From Streptomyces sp. RPT161 (GTDB lineage Bacteria; Actinomycetota; Actinomycetes; Streptomycetales; Streptomycetaceae): 64,000 nt of DNA. Positions within the stretch are counted from its first letter, which is position 1. The number at the start of each line of letters is the position of its first letter. The position numbers and the translations under genes were made by a program. The stretch is taken from the NCBI RefSeq assembly GCF_027533845.1, contig NZ_JAPZVN010000008.1, positions 186,001-250,000 on the forward strand. The letters run 5' to 3'. This document shows, in pieces, positions 54,381 through 62,713 of the stretch. The notes beneath the pieces are model-generated. The model had not been told where the DNA came from and ran no database searches. It saw only the letters and a list, made by a program, of their open reading frames with translations.

Positions 54381-54973
54381 GCCTGCACCACATCGATGAT
54401 GTCACCCGCCACCGACAACAGGTCCGCGTCCAACTCCGCGCGCTGCTCCAGCCTGCCGACCGCCGCCGGGCGGTACTTGCCGCGCTCGGTGGAGGAGTCC
54501 CACATCGACAGGACCAGGAACTCGCTTCCCGCGCCCTCCGCGAAGACGCCCCTGAGCATCCCGGGCGACCCGGCCATCGCCGGGTTCCACACCTTCTCCT
54601 GCATCGTCATGAAGTGCTCCACCTGCTCGGGACGCACCCGAAGGTGCGCGGCGCGCACCAGGTCCGCGTCCCTGAACTGGGCCCGGAACCCGACCTTCAC
54701 CTCCTGACGCTGCTCGAAGAGGCGGACGTCGGCGCGGTCGTAGGTGCCCGCCTGGGCCACGGCTATGGAGTCGTGCGGCCCGGCCATGAACATGTCGTAG
54801 AACCGGCGGTTCTCCCAGAAGCAGAAGACATGCGCCTCGTTCGGGCGACCGCGCCCCCATCCGCCGCCCTGTCCCCGGAACCCCGGCTCGCCCAGCAACC
54901 CCGACCACTCACGCTGCCCGCGCTCGAACGCCTGCCGGTCCAGCACACGGCAGCGACTCCACTTCACCAGCAC
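54368..54973 (-). CDS. YdbC/DUF4937-like protein
   Basis: This 201-aa soluble protein starts LVKWSRCRVLDRQAFERGQREW and continues through HVFCFWENRRFYDMFMAGPHD, matching the dimeric alpha/beta-barrel YdbC (DUF4937) proteins. It is a duplicated ferredoxin-like fold (VRPEQVEHFMTMQEKVW in the second half). These proteins may bind small hydrophobic molecules; no catalytic residues are known. It overlaps the ECF41 gene by 13 bp and so is expressed with it. The start is GTG. Confidence 0.78.
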   Translation of the reverse strand: MLVKWSRCRVLDRQAFERGQREWSGLLGEPGFRGQGGGWGRGRPNEAHVFCFWENRRFYDMFMAGPHDSIAVAQAGTYDRADVRLFEQRQEVKVGFRAQFRDADLVRAAHLRVRPEQVEHFMTMQEKVWNPAMAGSPGMLRGVFAEGAGSEFLVLSMWDSSTERGKYRPAAVGRLEQRAELDADLLSVAGDIIDVVQAWTV

Positions 54974-55070
54974 CGCGCCATCTTATGGCCGCCAGGTGCC
55001 CGCACCGTGCGGGCGGCAAAGCCCGTCACCCGCCCAACTCCCCTTGTGGGCACGGTCGTACGATCACGGC

Positions 55071-55475
55071 ATGGACGCTCTGTACCCACGCCTGCTGGTC
55101 CGCGACTTCGACGCCGCCACCCGGTTCTGGTCCGCGGCGCTGCGCGACCTGCTCGGCGTCGAGCCGGTCAAGGTGCTGCCCGACCACGGGTACGCGAACT
55201 GGGACGTGGACGGCCAGGCGGTGCTCGTGCTGTACGCGCGCGAGGCGGTCGCCCGCACCGTCGGCACCGAGGCGCTGCCGGCGCGGTCGCCCGGGCAGGA
55301 CACGGCGATGCTGGTGCTGCGGGTCGACGATGTGGACGAGGCCGCGCGCAGGCTCGCCGGGCACGGCGCCATGGTCGTCGTGGAGCCGCGCGACCGCCCG
55401 CAGTGGGGCCCGAACCTGCGCACCGCGCATCTGCGCGACCCGGAGGGCAACCTCATCGAACTCCAGTCGTACTGA
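55071..55475 (+). CDS. Single-domain VOC/glyoxalase-like protein
   Basis: This 134-aa protein has one VOC fold: YPRLLVRDFDAATRFWSAALRDLLG at the start, MLVLRVDDVDEAARRLAGHG in the middle, and HLRDPEGNLIELQ with the typical metal Glu at the end. The activity is unknown. The ATG at 55071 is the family start and the ribosome site is weak. It is divergent from the ECF41 operon (about 97 bp), so it could share its regulation, and convergent with nrdJ. Confidence 0.83.
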   Translation: MDALYPRLLVRDFDAATRFWSAALRDLLGVEPVKVLPDHGYANWDVDGQAVLVLYAREAVARTVGTEALPARSPGQDTAMLVLRVDDVDEAARRLAGHGAMVVVEPRDRPQWGPNLRTAHLRDPEGNLIELQSY

Positions 55476-55486
55476 CCACCGGCACA

Positions 55487-55532
55487 GCATGAGGCGGGGC
55501 GCGGACCTTCCAGTCCGCGCCCCGCCTCATGC
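55487..55532. terminator. 20-bp perfect hairpin between VOC gene and nrdJ
   Basis: Arms 55487-55506 and 55513-55532 are perfectly complementary around CTTCCA. It serves both the VOC gene and nrdJ, whose stop is 14 bp away. No U-tract. Confidence 0.85.
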
Positions 55533-55546
55533 CTCACTCAGCGGTG

Positions 55547-58477
55547 TCAGCTGCACCCGCTGGTCGAGCCGCAGCCCTCGCACACGTAGCAGCTGCCCGC
55601 GCGGCGCATCTTGGTGCCGCAGGAGAAGCACAGCGGTGCGTCGGCGTTCAGGCCCTGCTGGATCTCCAGCAGTTCCGTGGAGTTGTGCGCCAGCCGGGGC
55701 GACGGCTGCTCGGCCGCGTCCTGGGTGCCGCGGGCCGGGGACTGCTTGGGCGGCTCCACCTGGCGGGGCGCCGACTGGGCCAGGCCCTCGACGTCCACGT
55801 CCTCGCCCTCCGGCTCGTAGGAGCCGGTGTCCAGGTGCCGCTGACGCTCCTCGGCGGAGTGGATGCCGAGCGCGGAACGGGTCTCGAAGGGCAGGAAGTC
55901 CAGCGCCAGGCGGCGGAAGATGTAGTCGACGATCGACTGCGCCATCCGCACGTCCGGGTCGTCGGTCAGACCGGCCGGCTCGAAGCGCATGTTGGTGAAC
56001 TTCGAGACGTAGGTCTCCAGCGGCACGCCGTACTGCAGGCCGACGGACACGGCGATGGAGAAGGCGTCCATCATGCCCGCGAGGGTCGAGCCCTGCTTGG
56101 ACATCTTCAGGAAGACCTCGCCGAGACCGTCGTCCGGGTAGGAGTTGGCGGTCATGTAGCCCTCGGCGCCGCCCACCGTGAAGGACGTGGTCAGTCCCGG
56201 ACGGCCCTTCGGCAGCCGCTTGCGGACCGGGCGGTACTCGACGACCTTCTCCACCTCGGCCGGGGCGGTGGCCTGCCCGGCCTTCTTCTCCTCTTCCTTC
56301 TTCTTCGCCGAGAGCGGCTGGCCCACCTTGCAGTTGTCGCGGTAGATGGCCAGCGCCTTCAGGCCCAGCTTCCAGCCCTCGAAGTAGATCTCCTCGATCT
56401 CCTCGACGGTGGCGGACTCCGGCATGTTCACGGTCTTGGAGATGGCGCCGGACAGGAACGGCTGGGCGGCCGCCATCATCCGGACGTGGCCCATCGGCGA
56501 GATGGCCCGCTCGCCCATGGCGCAGTCGAAGACCTCGTAGTGCTGCGGCTTCAGGCCCGGGGCGTCGATGACGTTGCCGTGCTCTGCGATGTGCGCGACG
56601 ATCGCCTCGACCTGCTCCGGCTGGTAGCCGAGCCGCTTGAGGGCCTTGGGCACGGTGTTGTTCACGATCTGCATCGACCCGCCGCCGACCAGCTTCTTGA
56701 ACTTCACCAGCGCCAGGTCCGGCTCGACACCGGTGGTGTCGCAGTCCATCATCAGGCCGATGGTGCCGGTAGGCGCCAGCACGCTCGCCTGCGCATTGCG
56801 GAAACCGTTCTTCTCGCCGAGCCGGATCACGTCCTGCCAGGCCTCGGTCGCCGCGGCCCACACCGGGGTGTCCAGGTCGTCCATGCGCGTGGCGACGGCG
56901 TTGGCGTCCGCGTGCTGCTTCATGACGCGCTTGTGGGCGTCGGCGTTGCGGGCGTAGCCGTCGTACGGGCCGACGACCGCGGCCAGTTCGGCGGAGCGCC
57001 GGTAGGAGGTACCGGTCATCAACGAGGTGATGGCACCTGCCAGGGCACGGCCGCCATCGCTGTCGTAGGCGTGGCCGGTGGCCATCAGCAGGGCGCCGAG
57101 GTTGGCGTAGCCGATGCCCAGCTGGCGGAAGGCGCGGGTGGTCTCGCCGATCTTCTGGGTGGGGAAGTCGGCGAAGCAGATGGAGATGTCCATCGCGGTG
57201 ATGACCAGCTCGACCACCTTGGCGAAGCGCTCGGCGTCGAAGCTCTGGTTGCCCTGGTCGTCGTCGCGCAGGAACTTCATCAGGTTCAACGAGGCCAGGT
57301 TGCACGAGGAGTTGTCCAGGTGCATGTACTCGCTGCACGGGTTCGAGGCGGTGATCCGGCCCGACTCCGGCGAGGTGTGCCAGTGGTTGATGACGTCGTC
57401 GTACTGGATGCCGGGGTCGGCGCAGGCCCAGGCGGCCTCGGCCAGCTTGCGGAACAGGCTCTTCGCGTCGACCTCCTCGATGACCTCGCCGGTGAGCCGG
57501 GCGCGCAGGCCGAACTTCTCACCGTTCTCCACGGCCTTCATGAACTCGTCGTTCACCCGGACCGAGTTGTTGGCGTTCTGGTACTGGACGGAGGTGATGT
57601 CCTCGCCGCCGAGGTCCATGTCGAAGCCCGCGTCGCGCAGCGCGCGGATCTTCTCCTCCTCCTTCACCTTGGTCTCGATGAAGGCCTCGACGTCCGGGTG
57701 GTCCACGTCCAGCACGACCATCTTGGCCGCACGGCGGGTCGCGCCACCGGACTTGATCGTTCCTGCCGAGGCGTCGGCGCCGCGCATGAAGGACACCGGG
57801 CCGGAGGCGTTGCCGCCGGAGGAGAGCAGTTCCTTGGAGGAGCGGATGCGGGAGAGGTTCAGGCCGGCGCCGGAGCCGCCCTTGAAGATCATCCCCTCTT
57901 CCTTGTACCAGTCGAGGATCGAGTCCATCGAGTCGTCGACGGAGAGGATGAAGCAGGCCGACACCTGCTGCGGCTGGGCGGTGCCGACGTTGAACCACAC
58001 CGGGGAGTTGAAGCTGAAGATCTGGTGCAGCAGGGCATAGGCCAGCTCGTGCTCGAAGATCTCTGCGTCCGCGGGGGAGGCGAAGTAGCCGTGCTCCTCG
58101 CCCGCGGCGCGGTAGGTCTTCACCACGCGGTCGATGAGCTGCTTGAGGCTGTTCTCACGGCTGGCGGAGCCGACGGCGCCACGGAAGTACTTGCTGGTGA
58201 CGATGTTGACCGCGTTCACCGACCAGAAGTCGGGGAACTCCACGCCGCGCTGCTCGAAGTTGACCGAGCCGTCGCGCCAGTTGGTCATGACGACGTCGCG
58301 GCGCTCCCAGACCACCTCGTCGTACGGGTGCGTACCAGGAGTGGTGTGGATGCGCTCGATCCGCAGGCCCTTGCCGGGCTTGGCGGTCCTGGTGGTCTTC
58401 ACTGCCTTTTCGGCCTTCTCAGCGTTTCCGTCCTTGGAGCGAGAGCTACGTGCCGAGCCGCTCGTCGTCTCTGTCAT
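55547..58477 (-). CDS. nrdJ: Adenosylcobalamin-dependent (class II) ribonucleotide reductase NrdJ
   Basis: It reduces ribonucleotides with coenzyme B12, supplying dNTPs with or without oxygen. It has 976 aa. Substrate-site cysteines and radical motifs include NPCSEYMHLDNSSCNLASLN, and VSACFILSVDDSMDSI holds the redox Cys. The finger-loop region lies around NSPVWFNVGT. The C-terminus has a Cys-rich swinging arm and zinc-ribbon-like end (CFSCGTKMRRAGSCYVCEGCG). GGGAGG precedes the ATG. It lies 201 bp downstream of nrdR on the same strand and is cotranscribed from the NrdR-controlled promoter. No cobalamin riboswitch was seen. Confidence 0.97.
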   Translation of the reverse strand: MTETTSGSARSSRSKDGNAEKAEKAVKTTRTAKPGKGLRIERIHTTPGTHPYDEVVWERRDVVMTNWRDGSVNFEQRGVEFPDFWSVNAVNIVTSKYFRGAVGSASRENSLKQLIDRVVKTYRAAGEEHGYFASPADAEIFEHELAYALLHQIFSFNSPVWFNVGTAQPQQVSACFILSVDDSMDSILDWYKEEGMIFKGGSGAGLNLSRIRSSKELLSSGGNASGPVSFMRGADASAGTIKSGGATRRAAKMVVLDVDHPDVEAFIETKVKEEEKIRALRDAGFDMDLGGEDITSVQYQNANNSVRVNDEFMKAVENGEKFGLRARLTGEVIEEVDAKSLFRKLAEAAWACADPGIQYDDVINHWHTSPESGRITASNPCSEYMHLDNSSCNLASLNLMKFLRDDDQGNQSFDAERFAKVVELVITAMDISICFADFPTQKIGETTRAFRQLGIGYANLGALLMATGHAYDSDGGRALAGAITSLMTGTSYRRSAELAAVVGPYDGYARNADAHKRVMKQHADANAVATRMDDLDTPVWAAATEAWQDVIRLGEKNGFRNAQASVLAPTGTIGLMMDCDTTGVEPDLALVKFKKLVGGGSMQIVNNTVPKALKRLGYQPEQVEAIVAHIAEHGNVIDAPGLKPQHYEVFDCAMGERAISPMGHVRMMAAAQPFLSGAISKTVNMPESATVEEIEEIYFEGWKLGLKALAIYRDNCKVGQPLSAKKKEEEKKAGQATAPAEVEKVVEYRPVRKRLPKGRPGLTTSFTVGGAEGYMTANSYPDDGLGEVFLKMSKQGSTLAGMMDAFSIAVSVGLQYGVPLETYVSKFTNMRFEPAGLTDDPDVRMAQSIVDYIFRRLALDFLPFETRSALGIHSAEERQRHLDTGSYEPEGEDVDVEGLAQSAPRQVEPPKQSPARGTQDAAEQPSPRLAHNSTELLEIQQGLNADAPLCFSCGTKMRRAGSCYVCEGCGSTSGCS

Positions 58478-58678
58478 GCCGCCTCCCTATACGGGCAAAA
58501 CGCCCTGAAGTGCCACGGTTCTTCCCGCCGCACGGTGTTGTCTGCCGCCTCGGCGCCCGTGGCACCGGACGAAGTCTGTGTCCTGCTGTGTGTCGCGGTC
58601 CCGCGGTACGCCGCGCCGCGTGTCCCCCTGGGGGCAGGGCCGCGGGCGCCCGGTGGGGGCGCGCCGGGCCGCCCGGCC

Positions 58679-59278
58679 TCAGGGCGAGGCCGGGCCGGAT
58701 GGGACGGGGACGGCCGCGCCCCCGTCGGTGCCTCGGGCGTCCGCCGACCGCGGGGCACGGGGTTCCCCGGACCGCTGACCTGGGCTGTCGGCCGGTGGCC
58801 GGGTGGCACAGGGGGCCGGGGCGGCCCCGGCGGCGCCGCCCGCCCGTAGCTCGTTGATGGCCGCCTCGAAGTCGTCGAGCGAGTCGAAGGCCCGGTAGAC
58901 CGAGGCGAACCGCAGGTAGGCGACGAGGTCGAGGTCCTGGAGCGGGCCGAGTATCGCCAGTCCCACGTCGTGGGTGGACAGTTCGGCGCTTCCGGTGGCC
59001 CGGACGGCCTCCTCGACGCGTTGGCCGAGCTGGGCCAGCGCGTCCTCGGTGACCGGGCGGCCCTGGCACGCCTTGCGCACCCCGGCGATGACCTTGTCCC
59101 GGCTGAAGGGCTCGGTCACTCCGCTGCGCTTGATCACCATCAGGGACGCGGTCTCGACCGTGGTGAACCGCCGACCGCAGTCGGGGCACTGGCGTCGCCG
59201 CCGGATCGAGGTTCCGTCGTCGGTGGTGCGGCTGTCGACCACGCGGCTGTCTGGGTGCCTGCAGAAGGGGCAGTGCAT
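58679..59278 (-). CDS. nrdR: NrdR transcriptional repressor
   Basis: This global repressor of ribonucleotide reductase genes senses ATP/dATP. It has 199 aa: zinc finger Cys3, Cys6, Cys31 and Cys34 ([16 protein letters not shown]), ATP-cone at about 46-136, then a long Ala/Pro/Gly-rich tail beyond the usual ~150 residues. The ATG at 59278 has GGAGGGAGAGG upstream and starts the conserved MHCPFC. Two palindromic boxes 31 bp apart lie about 140-190 bp upstream. It is the first gene of the nrdRJ operon. Confidence 0.96.
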   Translation of the reverse strand: MHCPFCRHPDSRVVDSRTTDDGTSIRRRRQCPDCGRRFTTVETASLMVIKRSGVTEPFSRDKVIAGVRKACQGRPVTEDALAQLGQRVEEAVRATGSAELSTHDVGLAILGPLQDLDLVAYLRFASVYRAFDSLDDFEAAINELRAGGAAGAAPAPCATRPPADSPGQRSGEPRAPRSADARGTDGGAAVPVPSGPASP

Positions 59279-59419
59279 GTCCTCTCCCTCCTCACCCTGA
59301 TGTCCGCACACGGACGACCGTCGCGCGGATATGGAAAAACATCGCTTCGCACGGCCTGTTGGGTCCCGCGAAGCAGCCTCAAGCATAGGCGATCCCTGGG
59401 GCCGCGAAGACCGCGGGAA

Positions 59420-59466
59420 CCACAACTTGTAGGTGGCTGTCCCCCATCAAACCACTAGATCTGGTG
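59420..59466. promoter_or_regulatory. Tandem NrdR boxes upstream of nrdRJ
   Basis: Two imperfect palindromes, CCACAACTTGTAGGTGG (59420-59436) and CCACTAGATCTGGTG (59452-59466), resemble the NrdR consensus CACwAtATaTwGTG. Centres are 31 bp apart, three helical turns, as in experimentally known NrdR box pairs. Predicted to give dATP-dependent autorepression of nrdRJ. Confidence 0.75.
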
Positions 59467-59711
59467 CCGGGGGTCAATGTGCCGTGCTCGCGTGTCGCGG
59501 CGGCGCGGCGCCTGCGAGCCTACGTGAAGCCCGGGTACGGTGTGCGCGCGGCCCCGGGTGTCACGCTGGGTGCCACGCGGACGACGGTGGGGTACGGTGC
59601 GCGGCGCCGGGCGGCCCGGGCCGGAATCCGGCGGCGGGCCGCCTGACATGGCCAAATTCCGGCCTATACACCCAATAACTTGATCACGACAGGTGAATCA
59701 TAAATTTTCAC

Positions 59712-59727
59712 TCGAACGTGTGTTTGG
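59712..59727 (+). promoter_or_regulatory. LexA (SOS) box upstream of lexA
   Basis: TCGAACGTGTGTTTGG matches the actinobacterial SOS box TCGAAC-N4-GTTYGA except for the last base. It lies 62 bp upstream of the lexA GTG, in the expected autoregulatory position. Confidence 0.85.
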
Positions 59728-59788
59728 CGCAACCTTTCGAAAGCAACTACCGTTGTCTCACTAGGGAGAACACCAGAGAGGGGCCGCC

Positions 59789-60559
59789 GTGACCACGACC
59801 GCAGACAGCGCGACCATCAGCGCCCAGGACCGCTCCCAGGACCGGCTCGATCCGATGAACGTGATGAACGACGACACTCCCAAGCCAGGACGCTCGCTGC
59901 CCGGCCGCCCGCCGGGCATCAGGGCCGACAGCTCCGGCCTCACCGATCGGCAGCGCCGGGTCATCGAGGTCATCCGGGATTCGGTGCAGCGCCGCGGCTA
60001 TCCCCCGTCGATGCGGGAGATCGGTCAGGCCGTCGGCCTGTCCAGCACGTCCTCAGTGGCCCACCAGCTGATGGCGCTGGAGCGGAAGGGGTTCCTACGG
60101 CGCGATCCGCACCGCCCCCGCGCCTACGAGGTGCGCGGTTCCGACGCCCCGCACTCGCAGCCCACGGACACCACCGGCAAGCCCTCCGCATCCTATGTGC
60201 CGCTGGTGGGCCGGATCGCGGCCGGTGGGCCGATCCTGGCCGAGGAGTCGGTGGAGGACGTCTTCCCGCTCCCCCGCCAACTGGTCGGTGACGGCGACCT
60301 GTTCGTGCTCAAGGTGGTGGGTGACTCGATGATCGAGGCGGCCATCTGCGACGGCGACTGGGTCACGGTACGCCGCCAGCCCGTCGCCGAGAACGGGGAC
60401 ATCGTGGCCGCGATGCTTGACGGCGAGGCCACCGTCAAGCGCTTCAAGCGGGAGAACGGGCATGTGTGGCTGCTGCCGCACAACGCCGCCTACCAGCCGA
60501 TCCCCGGCGACGAGGCGACCATCCTCGGCAAGGTGGTGGCCGTACTGCGCCGGGTCTGA
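59789..60559 (+). CDS. lexA: LexA repressor (SOS response)
   Basis: LexA represses DNA-damage genes and cleaves itself when RecA filaments form. It has 256 aa. A ~48-residue N-terminal extension typical of Streptomyces precedes the winged helix ([16 protein letters not shown]...[15 protein letters not shown]). The cleavage site is Ala145-Gly146 in RIAAGGPI, with Ser180 in [10 protein letters not shown] and Lys217 in ATVKRF. The GTG at 59789 has AGAGAGGGG upstream; internal ATGs at residues 23 and 26 are alternatives. A LexA box upstream gives autoregulation. Confidence 0.96.
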   Translation: MTTTADSATISAQDRSQDRLDPMNVMNDDTPKPGRSLPGRPPGIRADSSGLTDRQRRVIEVIRDSVQRRGYPPSMREIGQAVGLSSTSSVAHQLMALERKGFLRRDPHRPRAYEVRGSDAPHSQPTDTTGKPSASYVPLVGRIAAGGPILAEESVEDVFPLPRQLVGDGDLFVLKVVGDSMIEAAICDGDWVTVRRQPVAENGDIVAAMLDGEATVKRFKRENGHVWLLPHNAAYQPIPGDEATILGKVVAVLRRV

Positions 60560-60584
60560 ACGACCCGGCCGAACGACACGACCC

Positions 60585-60616
60585 GGACCCCGGAACCCAG
60601 CACGGTTCCGGGGTCC
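60585..60616. terminator. 13-bp perfect hairpin between lexA and dinG
   Basis: GGACCCCGGAACC (60585-60597) pairs with its complement at 60604-60616 around CAGCAC. It lies between the convergent lexA and dinG genes. No U-tract. Confidence 0.8.
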
Positions 60617-60660
60617 CGCCGTGTCGGCACTCCCGCCGGGCTCCGCGCCCCGGACCGCCC

Positions 60661-62631
60661 TCAGCCCGTCGCTTCGGCCGCCGCCGCGATGGCCGCCAGC
60701 GACCGGCGCACCTGGTTGCGGTCCGTGGTGTACCAGAACTCCGGCATCGAGGCCCGCAGGAACCCCCCGTACCGGGCCGTGGCCAGCCGCGGATCGAGCA
60801 CCGCGACCACACCACGGTCACCGGTGGCACGGATCAGCCGGCCCGCCCCCTGCGCCATCAGCAGCGCCGCGTGAGTGGCGGCCACCGCCATAAACCCGTT
60901 ACCACCGTTTTCCTCAACGGCCTTTTGCCTGGCGCTCATCAGCGGATCGTCAGGGCGCGGGAACGGAATTCTGTCCATCACCACGAGTTGGCAATTGGAA
61001 CCAGGAACATCCACGCCCTGCCACAGCGACAGCGTGCCGAACAAACACGTGCCGGCGTCATCGGCGAAAGTGCGGATCAGTTCCCCGAGCGTCTCCTCGC
61101 CCTGCAGCAGGATCGGGAAGTCCAGTCGGCCGCGCAGCGCCTCGGCCGCCGCCTGGGCGGCCCGCATAGAGGAGAACAGCCCCAGCGTCCGGCCGCCGGC
61201 CGCCTCGATCAGTTCGGCGAGTTCGTCCAGCATGTCGGTGCGGCTGCCCTCGCGCCCCGGTGTCGCCAGGTGCTTGGCGACGTAGAGGATGCCCTGCTTG
61301 CGGTAGTCGAAGGGCGACCCGACGTCGATCCCCTGCCACACGGGCATATCGTCGCCCCCGGTACCCTCCGGGGCCAGGCCCAGTGAGGCCGCCACCCCGT
61401 TGAAGTCGCCCCCGAGCTTGAGGGTGGCCGAGGTCAGCACCACCGAACGCTCGGCGAACAGCTTCTCGCGCAGCAGCCCGGAGACCGACAGCGGCGCGAC
61501 CCGCAGCGAGGCGCCGAAGCGGTCGTGCCGCTCGCACCAGACCACGTCGTACTCCGACTCCTCCAGCAGCCGCTCGGCCACCCCGTGCACGTTCTCGATC
61601 GACGCCAGCGCCTGCTTGCGCACCGCGTCCTCGTCCGCCACCGAACGGTCGCGCACCTCGCCCAGCGAAGTGATCACCTGGCGGCAGGCGTCCCGCAGCG
61701 CGGCCAGCACATACGCCAGGTCCTCCGGGATCTCCTCCAGGCGGCCGGGCAGCGCCAGCTCCATGACCCGCTCGAAGCCCTCGGCGGCGGTCAGCAGCGC
61801 GTCCGCGGCCTTCTCGTTGACCAGTTTGGCGGACCGCTTCACGGCGCGGTTGACGCCGCCCGGGGTCAGCTCGCCGGTGGCCACCCCGGTGACCCGGGAG
61901 ACCAGTTCATGGGCCTCGTCGACGATCAGTACCTCATGGCTGGGCAGCACCGGGGCGCCCTCGATGGCGTCGATGGCCAGCAGCGCGTGGTTGGTGACCA
62001 CGACATCGGCCAGTTTGGCCCGCTCCCGAGCGGCCTCGGCGAAGCACTCGGCGCCGTAAGGGCACTTGGTGGCGCCCAGGCACTCCCGGGAGGTGACCGA
62101 GACCTGGGACCAGGCACGGTCGGAGACACCGGGGCTGAGCGCGTCGCGGTCCCCGGTCTCGGTCTCGTCGGCCCAGTCCCGCAGCCGCACCAGGTCCTTG
62201 CCGAGCTTGCTGGTGGGCCCGCCCATCTGCTCCATGGGGTCGAACAGGCCGTCTTCCTCGTCACTGGGCACGCCCTCGTGCACCCGGTGCAGGCACAGGT
62301 AGTTCGAGCGGCCCTTGAGCATCGCGAACTGCGGTTCGCGGCGCAGCAGGGGGCCGAGCGCGGCCACGGTGCGCGGCAGGTCGCGCTCGACCAGCTGGCG
62401 CTGGAGGGCGAGGGTCGCGGTGGCCACCACCACCGGCTCGCCGTGTGCCAGCGCCGGGACCAGGTAGCCGAGGGACTTTCCGGTACCGGTCCCGGCCTGG
62501 GCCAGCAGATGGGTGCCGTCGTCCACGGCGGTCGCCACGGCCTGGGCCATGGCGACCTGGCCGGGGCGCTCCACACCGCCCACGGCGGTGACGGCGGCGT
62601 GCAGCAGTTCGGTGAGGTCGGGCTTGCTCAT
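60661..62631 (-). CDS. dinG: DinG/XPD-family ATP-dependent DNA helicase
   Basis: This 656-aa SF2 iron-sulfur helicase has Walker A GTGTGKS at 47-53 and the DEAH box VDEAHELV at 238-241. The FeS cluster cysteines are Cys113, Cys184, Cys190 and Cys196 (SRECLGATKCPYGAECF). The C-terminal motor has LTSATL and GRLIRATGDRGVVAVLDPR. It probably unwinds R-loops, D-loops or G-quadruplexes during repair. The ATG at 62631 starts at MSKPDLTELL; the ribosome site is weak. It lies next to lexA, but no LexA box was found in front of it. Confidence 0.94.
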   Translation of the reverse strand: MSKPDLTELLHAAVTAVGGVERPGQVAMAQAVATAVDDGTHLLAQAGTGTGKSLGYLVPALAHGEPVVVATATLALQRQLVERDLPRTVAALGPLLRREPQFAMLKGRSNYLCLHRVHEGVPSDEEDGLFDPMEQMGGPTSKLGKDLVRLRDWADETETGDRDALSPGVSDRAWSQVSVTSRECLGATKCPYGAECFAEAARERAKLADVVVTNHALLAIDAIEGAPVLPSHEVLIVDEAHELVSRVTGVATGELTPGGVNRAVKRSAKLVNEKAADALLTAAEGFERVMELALPGRLEEIPEDLAYVLAALRDACRQVITSLGEVRDRSVADEDAVRKQALASIENVHGVAERLLEESEYDVVWCERHDRFGASLRVAPLSVSGLLREKLFAERSVVLTSATLKLGGDFNGVAASLGLAPEGTGGDDMPVWQGIDVGSPFDYRKQGILYVAKHLATPGREGSRTDMLDELAELIEAAGGRTLGLFSSMRAAQAAAEALRGRLDFPILLQGEETLGELIRTFADDAGTCLFGTLSLWQGVDVPGSNCQLVVMDRIPFPRPDDPLMSARQKAVEENGGNGFMAVAATHAALLMAQGAGRLIRATGDRGVVAVLDPRLATARYGGFLRASMPEFWYTTDRNQVRRSLAAIAAAAEATG

Positions 62632-62713
62632 AGGAGTACCCACCCTACGTGCCGCCACTGACAACGGTCCCGGAAACCGGCGGCACCGCCGGACACTCCG
62701 CGAACCGCACCGG

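Larger units (their letters stand above)
59279..59788. other. 510-bp divergent region between nrdR and lexA
   Basis: There is no supported gene. The region holds the NrdR box pair on the nrdR side and a LexA box on the lexA side, plus the lexA promoter, within an AT-richer patch at about 59680-59760. The short frames at 59433-59700 have no ribosome site. Confidence 0.65.

Noticed and set aside
58478-58678. Possible cobalamin riboswitch before nrdJ
   Set aside because: No B12-box or conserved core could be recognised in the nrdR-nrdJ gap; B12 control is known for the class I operon rather than nrdRJ in Streptomyces.
55529-58849. An 1106-codon open frame antisense to nrdJ
   Set aside because: Its composition (Val/Leu/Gly/His/Arg) mirrors the nrdJ codons, and nrdJ is unmistakable by motifs and length.
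62632-62713. LexA box in front of dinG
   Set aside because: Searched by eye because of the neighbouring lexA and the gene name; no TCGAAC-N4-GTTCGA-like palindrome is present.
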